Counted from the first letter of the stretch, positions 1-5,558 are shown. The stretch is DNA of 8,845 nt from Clostridiales bacterium UBA3705 (GCA_002372735.1 DFIE01000023.1:1746-10590), one strand, 5' to 3'. Translations and numbers: made by a program. The notes: generated from the sequence alone by a model not told the origin.

Positions 1-297
1 CATGCCGTGGTTGTCCCAGCCGGGGGTGTAGGGGGTGTCGTAGCCCCGCATGGCATAGGAGCGGACGATGAAGTCCTTGAGGGTCTTGTTCAGGGCGTGG
101 CCCATGTGGATGTCGCCGTTGGAGAAGGGAGGGCCGTCGTGCAGCACAAACCGGGGCTTGCCGGCGTTCTTCTTGCGCAGCTCGGCGTAGACGTCGATCT
201 TGTTCCAGCCCTCCAGCATGGCGGGCTCCCGCTGGGGCAGGCCGCCCCGCATGGGAAAGGCCGTCTTGGGGGTGATGATGGTGGTTTTGTAGTCCAT
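1..297 (-). CDS. ileS: Isoleucyl-tRNA synthetase, N-terminal part (runs off left edge)
   Basis: Class I aminoacyl-tRNA synthetase that charges tRNA-Ile with isoleucine in the cytoplasm. Only the first 99 residues are present; the reading frame is open at base 1. The visible part contains [20 protein letters not shown], which includes the class I signature HIGH as HMGH (residues 64-67), followed by TPGWDNHGM, the typical IleRS stretch after it. The ATG at 297-295 is chosen because AAGGAG (312-307) sits 9 bases upstream and the N-terminus aligns with known IleRS proteins. It lies downstream of a T-box leader whose specifier reads as an Ile codon, which independently supports the identity. An S23-type gene and its flanking repeats now separate the leader from this start. 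The ribosome binding site lies outside the inserted segment and appears intact. Confidence 0.97.
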   Translation of the reverse strand, partial: MDYKTTIITPKTAFPMRGGLPQREPAMLEGWNKIDVYAELRKKNAGKPRFVLHDGPPFSNGDIHMGHALNKTLKDFIVRSYAMRGYDTPYTPGWDNHGM

Positions 298-332
298 ATG
301 ATTTTGCTCCTTATTCGCAAGGTTTTTGTATG

Positions 333-367
333 AATTGAGAAGTGAGAATTGAGAAGTGAGAATTTGA
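333..367. repeat. Terminal inverted repeat, ileS-proximal arm
   Basis: Plus-strand bases 333-367 match the reverse complement of 733-767 at 29 of 35 positions. Mismatches are at arm positions 10, 14, 18, 30, 33 and 34; position 30 would be a G-U pair in RNA. The arm contains a perfect 14-bp tandem repeat of GAATTGAGAAGTGA (332-345 and 346-359) plus a partial third copy, GAATT, to 364. Confidence 0.85.
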
Positions 368-370
368 GGA

Positions 371-396
371 GATTTTCAAATTGCCATTTGAAAATC
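371..396 (-). repeat. Perfect 11-bp-stem hairpin overlapping the S23 stop codon
   Basis: GATTTTCAAAT (371-381) and ATTTGAAAATC (386-396) are exact reverse complements separated by a 4-base loop. The stop codon of the S23-type gene (397-395) lies within the hairpin's edge. No T-run follows on the minus strand, so it does not look like an intrinsic terminator. An mRNA-stabilising or processing structure is more plausible. It lies inside the inserted element, next to the ileS-proximal inverted repeat. Confidence 0.8.
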
Positions 397-733
397 AGGA
401 TTCTTTTGTGGTTTTTACAATGCTGGCAAGAATGCGTCTGATTTCGTCGCAGTCCTTATAGATGGAATTGAACTCCCGATCTGACAAATAGCCTGTTTCG
501 TGAAGCAGTCTGAGCCAATAGGCTGTTTCCACCGCTTCTTTCAGCGCAATGGAGTTTTTAGACAGAAAATCAGCCCGGCTCTGGCCCTGCTTTGCTTCGA
601 CGACGTTTGCACCGATGCTGCAGCCGGATCGTTCCAGCTGGTTTGAGAGAATATGCTCCCTTCTCCGCTCGCGAAGGATACGGCACAGCCGAACGATGCG
701 CACGGAAAAAGTGAAGGATTTGGCTTCAATCAT
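395..733 (-). CDS. Four-helix-bundle protein, S23/IVP (23S rRNA intervening-sequence protein) family
   Basis: A 112-residue, all-helical, basic protein. The core ILSNQLERSGCSIGANVVEA, followed by QGQSRADFLSKNSIALKEA, then ETAYWLRLLHETGYL and a final IRRILASIVKTTK, is the recognisable pattern of the four-helix-bundle family first known from proteins encoded in 23S rRNA intervening sequences. The length is normal for the family and the frame is intact. The function of the family is not established; an RNA-binding or nucleic-acid partner role is often suspected. The ATG at 733-731 abuts the inner edge of the right inverted repeat. The nearest Shine-Dalgarno-like sequence, GGAG at 750-747, is inside that repeat with a longish 13-base spacing. 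The gene has lower GC than its neighbours and lies between the ileS T-box terminator and ileS. Transcription therefore probably depends on T-box read-through, unless the element has its own promoter, which I do not see. Confidence 0.9.
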   Translation of the reverse strand: MIEAKSFTFSVRIVRLCRILRERRREHILSNQLERSGCSIGANVVEAKQGQSRADFLSKNSIALKEAVETAYWLRLLHETGYLSDREFNSIYKDCDEIRRILASIVKTTKES

Positions 734-767
734 TCAACTCTCACTTCTCCATTTTCAATTCTCAATT
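733..767. repeat. Terminal inverted repeat, T-box-proximal arm
   Basis: This is the partner of 333-367. On the minus strand it starts with AATTGAGAATTG immediately after the terminator's CTC (770-768). With the preceding bases it forms a 14-bp palindrome, TTCTCAATTGAGAA (772-759). It contains GGAG (750-747), the only plausible ribosome binding site of the S23-type gene. Pairing of the two arms in RNA would hide that site. Confidence 0.85.
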
Positions 768-808
768 GAGAAAAACGTCCCTGTCTCAGTAAGAGACAGG
801 GGCGTTTT
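768..808 (-). terminator. T-box intrinsic terminator
   Basis: On the minus strand AAAACGCCCCTGTCTC pairs with GAGACAGGGACGTTTT around the loop TTACT, with a single C-A mismatch, and a run of five T (775-771) follows. The helix can be extended outward because GAGG (813-809 region) pairs with TCTC at 771-768, burying the T-run in the stem. Its 5' arm contains CGCCCCT (804-798), the strand that the antiterminator would use, so the two folds are mutually exclusive as in a transcriptional T-box. Confidence 0.88.
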
Positions 809-1012
809 CCTCTGCGGTACCACTCTTTTTGCCGCGGGGGAAGCCCACGCGGCCGCTTTCTCATGGGGTAACGGCCATGACTCGTCCCGGTCTACTGGCA
901 AAAGGCGGTTCGGCGGGATGCTCGGGGAGGATCTGCGGGCGGGTGTGCCGCTGCCTTGCACCAACCGGCAGCTCTCTGAGGGCAGGGGCCTGCTCGCCTG
1001 TTCCCTTCAACG
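768..1012 (-). promoter_or_regulatory. T-box riboswitch (tRNA-Ile type), leader of ileS
   Basis: A leader RNA that reads tRNA charging: uncharged cognate tRNA stabilises an antiterminator and lets transcription continue. On the minus strand the parts occur in canonical order. First comes the Stem I base AGAGAG and hairpin GCTGCC-loop-GGCAGC (loop GGTTGGTGCAA). Next is a specifier region in which ATC (932-930) stands directly before CTCCCCGAGC, the position of the specifier in related leaders. Then come AGTAGACCGGGACG and the CCGTTAC stem II pseudoknot core, and the T-box GAGTGGTACCGCAG. The bulge TGGT (822-819) would pair with an ACCA acceptor end, as expected for tRNA-Ile with discriminator A. 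The T-box departs from the usual GGGTGGTACCGCG at two places, leaving mismatches in the antiterminator helices. The 5' boundary is approximate. No convincing promoter is visible, so it may be transcribed from within or upstream of divIVA. Confidence 0.92.
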
Positions 1013-1024
1013 CATTGGCAGGAT

Positions 1025-1759
1025 TTACTTGTTGGGGGTGTAGTTCTTGCCGAACTGGAGATCCGCAAACTTTTCGCTGGTCCGGCGGTCCAGATCCAGG
1101 GCGGGCATCACCCGGGTGGCGGCGCTGAGATCGGGATTGGGAATGCCGACCACGGCCTTTTCCACGTTCTCTTCGATCTGGGCGGCAATCTCCTCCTCGG
1201 TGGGGTGGCGGTTCTTCCGGGCGTCGTCAGACTCAGACTCGTAGTCGTAGGCGGCGCGGCGGTTTCTCAGCCCGGCCTGGGCAGGGGCTGCCGGGGCGGC
1301 GGCGGAGAGATTCATGCTTTTCAGGGCGTCCAGGGCGCTCTGCTGCTTGGCCAGCTGGGCCTCAACGGCGGTGATGAACTCCGCAGTGGCGGCCTTGGCC
1401 CGGCTCAGCCGCTCCTGCTCGCCGGTGACGGCGGTGTCAAGGTCACGGCTCTTGTACTGGGCGCTCTGCTCGGCCTGGCGCATCAGCTCGGCGCTGCGGC
1501 GCTGGGCCTGGGCGATCATCTCGTCGCACTTCTGCTGGGTCTCGTCCATGGCGGCCTTCATCTGGCCCTCGCCGGCCCGGTATTCCTCCAGCCGCTCTAC
1601 CAGAAGGCGCATCTTGCTTTTGAGCACGGCGTTTTCTTTGTAGAGGGTGAGATAGTCGTCAATCAGCGGCTCAAGGAAGTCGTCCACAGACTTCATCACA
1701 TAGCCGCCGAAGGTTGCCTTGTCAAAGGAAACCTCTTGGAGATCTTGCGGTGTAAGCAT
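1025..1759 (-). CDS. divIVA: DivIVA-family division/polarity protein
   Basis: A 244-residue coiled-coil protein of the DivIVA/GpsB family, which binds negatively curved membrane at septa and poles and recruits division or polarity factors. The N-terminal domain (about residues 1-50) has LTPQDLQEVSFDKATFGGY and then SVDDFLEPLIDDY, matching the DivIVA membrane-binding module. A long heptad-rich helix follows (about 40-155), then a disordered Ala/Pro/charged segment (about 155-190) and a short C-terminal tail. The tip Phe is present (F17), but the Arg that follows it in Bacillus subtilis is Gly here. The ATG at 1759 has AAGGAAG upstream and follows the sepF stop by 18 bp. In B. subtilis divIVA also lies just before ileS. 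The adjacent T-box leader starts almost at the divIVA stop. Confidence 0.93.
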   Translation of the reverse strand: MLTPQDLQEVSFDKATFGGYVMKSVDDFLEPLIDDYLTLYKENAVLKSKMRLLVERLEEYRAGEGQMKAAMDETQQKCDEMIAQAQRRSAELMRQAEQSAQYKSRDLDTAVTGEQERLSRAKAATAEFITAVEAQLAKQQSALDALKSMNLSAAAPAAPAQAGLRNRRAAYDYESESDDARKNRHPTEEEIAAQIEENVEKAVVGIPNPDLSAATRVMPALDLDRRTSEKFADLQFGKNYTPNK

Positions 1760-1777
1760 GATGTAGCTTCCTTTCTG

Positions 1778-2278
1778 TTAGAAGTAGATGCCGTTGTTCT
1801 CCAGCTCTTCCACCAGGTCGCCCACGATTTCGACGTTGTAGGGGGTGATGATGTAGGTGGAGATGGCAACCTTCTTGATCTTGCCGTCCAGGGCATAGGC
1901 GCAGCCGGAGAGGAAGTCAACCAGGCGGCGGGCCACGTCCTTGTTGGTGGATTCAAGGTTCAGCACAATGGACTTTTTGTCCAGCAGGTGGTCGGCAATG
2001 TCGGAGACGGTATCGAACCGGTCGGGCTTGACCAGAATGACCTGCATGGCGGCGTTGGCGTTGAGATTGACCACCTTGGAGGGGCCGGGGTTGGCAGCGG
2101 CGCGGCGGCCGGTGTCGCGGGGTTCTGCGGGGGCGCTGTAGGAAGAACGTCTGGCCGGAGCAGCGGCAGGTGCCGGGGCGGGTGCTTCGGTCTCTTCTTC
2201 GTCACCGTAATCGAAATCGTCCACGTCGTCCTCGTTGTACGGCCTGGTCAGCTTTTTGAGTTCATCCATAAATCCCAT
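1778..2278 (-). CDS. sepF: SepF cell division protein
   Basis: A 166-residue SepF. It polymerises into rings or arcs, ties FtsZ filaments to the membrane and shapes the septum. The short N-terminal segment MGFMDELKKL could serve as the amphipathic membrane anchor. It is followed by an acidic, then Ala/Pro-rich linker (about residues 15-70). The C-terminal SepF domain (about 70-166) contains VILVKPDRFDTVSDIADHLL, VVNLN and FLSGCAYALDG, then ITPYNVEIV. A longer upstream extension to 2362 is open, but the ATG at 2278-2276 is preferred because AGGAGG lies 9 bases before it and SepF proteins begin with this motif. The ylmG and ylmH genes, which follow sepF in Bacillus, are missing; divIVA follows directly. 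Confidence 0.95.
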   Translation of the reverse strand: MGFMDELKKLTRPYNEDDVDDFDYGDEEETEAPAPAPAAAPARRSSYSAPAEPRDTGRRAAANPGPSKVVNLNANAAMQVILVKPDRFDTVSDIADHLLDKKSIVLNLESTNKDVARRLVDFLSGCAYALDGKIKKVAISTYIITPYNVEIVGDLVEELENNGIYF

Positions 2279-2309
2279 GGTGAGGTTCCTCCTGTATCTA
2301 TTTTCATTT

Positions 2310-3017
2310 TTATTTTTCTTGTGTAGGGTAGTGTCGGGCGCCGAAAATAGCGGTGCCCACACGGATCATGGTGGAGCCGCAGGCAATGGCGTCTTCAAAG
2401 TCGTCGGTCATTCCCATAGAGAGGCATACCATGGATACATTATCGTATTTTTCCCCGGCAATGTCAATATAAAGATTTTGCATTTTTTCAAAATATTTAC
2501 AATTATCGCCCTTTTTTTCGGAAATGGGAGGAATTGCCATGAGTCCCCGGAGAAAAACCCCGGGATACTCCCCCATCCGGGCGGCCAGCGCCCTGGCCTC
2601 GGCAGGGGTGAAGCCGGACTTCTGGGGCTCGGCGCCGATGTTGATCTCCAGCAAAATATCCTGGCGGATGCCCAGGCGGCGGGCGGTCTTGTCCACCGCC
2701 TCCAGCAGGGGCAGCCGGTCCACAGACTGGATCAGGTCCACCCTGCCCACCACCTTGTTCACCTTGTTGGTCTGCAGGTGGCCGATGAAGTGGACGGGCA
2801 CCCCGGTATAGGCCCCCTGGGGCAGCTTTTCGGTCAGCTCCTGGACCCGGTTTTCCCCGCAGCAGTCCACCCCGGCCTCCACGGCCTGGCGGACGGCGGC
2901 GGTGTCGTTCATCTTGGTGGCGGCCAGCAGCTGGATCTGCCCCGGGTCACGGCCGGCGGCCAGGGCCGCGGCGTCCATCCGCGCCCGGATGGCGGCCACG
3001 TTTTCACGGATACTCAA
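2310..3017 (-). CDS. yggS: YggS/YlmE family pyridoxal-phosphate-binding protein
   Basis: A 235-residue single-domain protein of the PLPBP family. It has an alanine-racemase-like barrel fold, binds PLP without a known catalytic activity and helps control PLP and amino-acid homeostasis. Visible landmarks are the PLP lysine in LLAATK (K35), CCGENRVQE, HFIGHLQTNKV, the LSMGMTDDFEDAI phosphate-binding stretch and the final GTAIFGAR. The start is TTG (3017-3015), overlapping the preceding gene's TGA as TTGA, with AAAGGTGATG just upstream, which implies translational coupling. In Bacillus ylmE precedes sepF in the same cluster. One internal stretch (about 2440-2530, residues around 165-192) uses strikingly A/T-rich codons compared with the rest of the gene. 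Confidence 0.95.
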   Translation of the reverse strand: MSIRENVAAIRARMDAAALAAGRDPGQIQLLAATKMNDTAAVRQAVEAGVDCCGENRVQELTEKLPQGAYTGVPVHFIGHLQTNKVNKVVGRVDLIQSVDRLPLLEAVDKTARRLGIRQDILLEINIGAEPQKSGFTPAEARALAARMGEYPGVFLRGLMAIPPISEKKGDNCKYFEKMQNLYIDIAGEKYDNVSMVCLSMGMTDDFEDAIACGSTMIRVGTAIFGARHYPTQEK

Positions 3018-4237
3018 TTGAACATCACCTTTCCTTCAAACATCTCCTCCTTGGTGAGAATGATCTCATCGTCGGGCCAGAGATTGTCGGTGCTGGACTT
3101 GTCCAGCTCTACAATATAACTCTCGCCGTTGTCGTAGAGGATATTCACCGATTTCCAGGCGGCCTCGGCCCCCTCCAGCACGTAGACGCCGCTTTCCTTG
3201 CTGCCGTCCTCCAGGTCGCGGACGTAGATGGCCGTTTTGGGCACCCGCAGGCCGGAGATGTCGTCAAAAATCAGGTCTGCAGACTGGACCCGGGTGACCA
3301 CTGCGTCCTGGATATACTGCTCGGAGGACAGGACGATCACACACCGGCCGTCCTCGTCCGGGCCGATGCGGTCAATGCGCATGGGGACGTTCTCGTAAAA
3401 GTCATAGGCAAAGCTCACCTGGACCTGCTGGCCGGTGCGCCGGCCCTGGATGCTGTCGCTGTCCACCACCGCCAGGTACCGCCAGCGGGGGGAGAGCACC
3501 AGCTTGCCGATGACGTCTCCGCCCACCTCCAGGGGCCGCACCTGGTCCACCTGGGAGGGGGTGGCACTGTTCAGAAAGTCCAGGGTCAGGACGGTCTCAT
3601 ACCCGTCCACCATGCCGGAAAAATAGCCCGCCTGGTCGGTGAGAATGCTGCCGGTCTCGGTTTTGGACAGGGTGTAGAGCTCGCTGAGCTGGTCGCGGGT
3701 GTCGGTGATCCGCTTCCAGAGGGTTTCGGAGTCCTCGGCGGTGATGTACCGGCGCAGGATGTAGGACTTCAGCTGCTCGGAGGAGCCGGCGGCAAAGTCA
3801 AAGTCCCGGCGCTCGTTGTACACGGTGATCTGGTTGATGGTGCGGATGATGTCCGCATCCAGGGTGGCGGACTCGGCATCGGAGGCGGAGAAGGAATAGG
3901 CGTACTCCATCTGGGCCAGCTCCTCCTCCAGGGCGTCGATGCGGTTTTGCCGGGCCTGGGCCTCGGCGTCGTGGAAGGTGGAGGCCACGCTCTGGCCCTT
4001 GCCCACCCGCTCGCCCTCTGACCGGGTGAGCACCACAATGTCCCGGGCGCCGGTGATGGTCTGCTCGTCACGCACCACAAAGCCGGAGGTGGAAATTCCA
4101 TCGCCGACTTCATACAACACCGCTTTATAAGTGGCATACCCGCTGTTGGGCGTGCGTACCACGGAAAACACAAAATAGCTTGCCACCACGCTGCACAGCA
4201 CAATGACAATGACCCGTAAAAACTTCTCCCCACGCAT
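3014..4237 (-). CDS. Membrane-anchored HlyD-like (adaptor-type) protein of unknown role
   Basis: A 407-residue protein with one N-terminal transmembrane segment (about residues 8-27, RVIVIVLCSVVASYFVFSVV) and a large domain predicted outside the membrane. The pieces resemble HlyD/membrane-fusion adaptors. There is a first half-lipoyl strand (STSGFVVRDEQTI, about 50-62) and a second with the typical turn SEGERVGKGQSVAS (about 73-86). Helical, partly coiled segments follow (about 90-200), then a beta-barrel region with VIGKLVLSPRWRYLAVVD and the family-like GLRVPKTAIYVRD. No transporter partner is next to it. It sits between hfq and the yggS-sepF-divIVA cluster and its last bases overlap yggS, so a cell-envelope or division-linked role is possible but unproven. 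The ATG at 4237 has AAAGGAGCG about 8 bases upstream. Confidence 0.8.
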   Translation of the reverse strand: MRGEKFLRVIVIVLCSVVASYFVFSVVRTPNSGYATYKAVLYEVGDGISTSGFVVRDEQTITGARDIVVLTRSEGERVGKGQSVASTFHDAEAQARQNRIDALEEELAQMEYAYSFSASDAESATLDADIIRTINQITVYNERRDFDFAAGSSEQLKSYILRRYITAEDSETLWKRITDTRDQLSELYTLSKTETGSILTDQAGYFSGMVDGYETVLTLDFLNSATPSQVDQVRPLEVGGDVIGKLVLSPRWRYLAVVDSDSIQGRRTGQQVQVSFAYDFYENVPMRIDRIGPDEDGRCVIVLSSEQYIQDAVVTRVQSADLIFDDISGLRVPKTAIYVRDLEDGSKESGVYVLEGAEAAWKSVNILYDNGESYIVELDKSSTDNLWPDDEIILTKEEMFEGKVMFN

Positions 4238-4268
4238 GGGCGGACGCTCCTTTCAGACCTCCGCCGCC

Positions 4269-4290
4269 GGGCCCGGCCGGGGCCGGACCC
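4269..4290 (-). repeat. GC-rich hairpin between hfq and the HlyD-like gene
   Basis: On the minus strand GGGTCCGG and CCGGGCCC pair over 8 bases (one G-U) around a 6-base loop, within an unusually GC-rich 65-bp gap. No T-run follows, so it is not a standard intrinsic terminator. A 3'-end stabilising or pausing structure for the hfq mRNA is possible. Confidence 0.5.
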
Positions 4291-4302
4291 GGTGTGCCGG
4301 GC

Positions 4303-4536
4303 TCAGCCTGCCGCCGGGGGTCCGAGCCGGACCGGATGGGCCGGCACCACGGTGGAGATCGCGTGCTTGTAGATCATCTGCTGCCTGCCCTCGCTGACCA
4401 GGCAGACAACAAAGCTGTCAAAGCCCGTGATGGTGCCCTTCATCTGGAAGCCGTTCATAAGAAACACGGTGACCAGCTGACGCTCCCTGCGGGCCTCGTT
4501 CAAAATCAGTTCCTGCAAATTTTCTGTAGCTGCCAT
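4303..4536 (-). CDS. hfq: RNA chaperone Hfq
   Basis: A 77-residue Sm-like protein that forms hexameric rings and binds U-rich and A-rich RNA. The Sm1 motif is [18 protein letters not shown] (about residues 25-42) and the Sm2 motif is YKHAIST (56-62). The proximal-face residues known from Escherichia coli can be matched: Q8, D40, F42, K57 and H58. The C-terminal tail is short and Pro/Ala-rich, as in other Firmicutes. Position 45 is Cys in VVCLVSEG, where hydrophobic residues are usual. The ATG at 4536 has GAGGG 6 bases upstream. It lies directly after miaA, the classical bacterial order. Confidence 0.97.
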   Translation of the reverse strand: MAATENLQELILNEARRERQLVTVFLMNGFQMKGTITGFDSFVVCLVSEGRQQMIYKHAISTVVPAHPVRLGPPAAG

Positions 4537-4577
4537 TGGGATTCCCTCTTTTCTGTGTGGATGCCCCTATGGTAGCA

Positions 4578-4617
4578 CGGCAGGGCTGTCGGATGCAGTT
4601 GAAATCCGGCAGGGCTG
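4578..4617. repeat. Pair of 11-bp direct repeats between miaA and hfq
   Basis: CGGCAGGGCTG occurs at 4578-4588 and again at 4607-4617, 29 bp apart, in the 82-bp gap after the miaA stop. The remainder of the gap holds the hfq ribosome binding site and no clear promoter or terminator. Spacing and function are unexplained; it may be chance in GC-rich DNA. Confidence 0.45.
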
Positions 4618-4618
4618 C

Positions 4619-5542
4619 TCAGGTTGTTTTTTTCCCCCCCAGCAGGGCCAGGGCCGCTGCCAAGGGGTCCGGGGTCTCGTCCCGGAGGATCCAGTGGATT
4701 TGATCGTTGCGGCGCAGCCATGTGAGCTGTCGCTTGGCGTACCGGCGGGAGCCCTGCTGAATTGCCAGCCGGGCCTGGTCCAGGGTGAGCTCCCCCCGCA
4801 GGGCGCGGACAATCTCCTTGTAGCCGATGGCCTGCAGGGCGGTGGCCCGGTCAGGGATGCCGGTTTGCAGCAGGCGGGTCACTTCCTCTACCAGGCCCTG
4901 GGCAAACATCTGATCCACCCGGGCGTCGATGCGCCGGTAGAGCTCGGCCCGGTCCCCATAGGTCAAAGCCAGCCAGAATGGTCGGTACTTGGGGGGCTTG
5001 CGCCGGGTTTGGGCGTTGTGGTAGGAGATGGGCAGCCCGGTCTGCAAAAAGACCTCCATGGCCCGGATGATCCGCTTTTGGTCTGACAGGTGCAGCCGGG
5101 CGGCGGTTTCGGGGTCCGCATCCAGGAGCATATCGTAGACAAAGCCGATGCCCTTCTCCCGGGCCGCCTGCTCCAGCAGGGCCCGCTCGGCAGAGGGCGG
5201 GGCAAACTCCCGGCCCTGGACCAGGCTGTCCATGTACAGGCCGGTGCCCCCGGTGATCAGGGCGGTTTTGCCCCGGGCCAGAATGTCCTGCAGGATCTCA
5301 TCGGCCATGGTCACATAGCGGCTGACCGAGAACTCCTCCCCGGGGTCGGCCACGCTTAGCATATGGTGGACCACCCCGTCCATCTCGGCGGCGGTGGGCT
5401 TGGCGGTGCCGATGTCCATGCCCCGGTAGACCTGCATGGAGTCGCAGGAGAGGACCTCCCCGTCCAGGGCCTTGGCCAGGCCCACCGCCAGGGCGGTCTT
5501 GCCCGAGGCCGTGGGGCCGGCCACACAGATAATTTGGTTCAT
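4619..5542 (-). CDS. miaA: tRNA dimethylallyltransferase MiaA
   Basis: A 307-residue enzyme of normal family length. It transfers the dimethylallyl group from DMAPP to N6 of A37 in tRNAs that read codons starting with U (the i6A modification), stabilising codon pairing. The P-loop GPTASGKT is at residues 9-16. SCDSMQVYRGMDIGTAKP (32-49) carries the catalytic Asp (D34). GGTGLY (98-103) supplies the conserved Thr, and the C-terminal part has IGYKEIV and the RRYAKRQLTWLRR tRNA-contacting helix. The ATG at 5542 has AAGGAGG 5 bases upstream and follows the mutL stop by 16 bp, so translation is probably in one operon with mutL and hfq. Confidence 0.97.
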   Translation of the reverse strand: MNQIICVAGPTASGKTALAVGLAKALDGEVLSCDSMQVYRGMDIGTAKPTAAEMDGVVHHMLSVADPGEEFSVSRYVTMADEILQDILARGKTALITGGTGLYMDSLVQGREFAPPSAERALLEQAAREKGIGFVYDMLLDADPETAARLHLSDQKRIIRAMEVFLQTGLPISYHNAQTRRKPPKYRPFWLALTYGDRAELYRRIDARVDQMFAQGLVEEVTRLLQTGIPDRATALQAIGYKEIVRALRGELTLDQARLAIQQGSRRYAKRQLTWLRRNDQIHWILRDETPDPLAAALALLGGKKTT

Positions 5543-5558
5543 AATGCCTCCTTGGGGC

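Larger units (their letters stand above)
333..767 (-). mobile_element. S23/IVP-type inserted element with terminal inverted repeats
   Basis: A compact unit of about 435 bp bounded by two 35-bp arms in inverted orientation (333-367 and 733-767; 29 of 35 positions identical). It encloses one gene for a four-helix-bundle protein and a perfect hairpin. Its base composition is visibly more AT-rich than the genes around it. One end begins directly after the CTC that closes the T-box terminator stem, and the other ends about 20 bp before the ileS ribosome binding site. No transposase is present, so any movement would need a factor elsewhere or an RNA-based route. A 9-bp string TTCTCAATT occurs at both ends on the minus strand. 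It is also part of the arms, so a target duplication cannot be separated from the repeat. Calling this a mobile element is inference from the architecture. Confidence 0.6.

Noticed and set aside
7..333. A plus-strand frame opposite ileS
   Set aside because: It mirrors the IleRS coding sequence, which has the HMGH motif and a good ribosome binding site; the plus frame shows no family resemblance.
395..733. The S23-type protein as a toxin or antitoxin or a diversity-generating accessory (Avd-like)
   Set aside because: Avd is a structural relative, but no reverse transcriptase, template repeat or partner gene is nearby, and a toxin reading has no support.
1013..1060. A promoter for the T-box leader at the end of divIVA
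   Set aside because: I found no -35/-10 pair with acceptable sequence and spacing; TAAATC near the divIVA stop has no matching -35.
1205..2326. A 373-codon plus-strand frame opposite divIVA and sepF
   Set aside because: It has low-complexity Gly/Val-rich composition and no ribosome binding site logic, and it is fully covered by two well-supported genes on the other strand.
2279..2362. N-terminal extension of sepF upstream of 2278
   Set aside because: The extension overlaps the yggS end, lacks SepF features, and the AGGAGG lies directly before the inner ATG.
4269..4290. Intrinsic terminator after hfq
   Set aside because: A GC hairpin is present but there is no T-run on either strand next to it, so I list it only as a hairpin.
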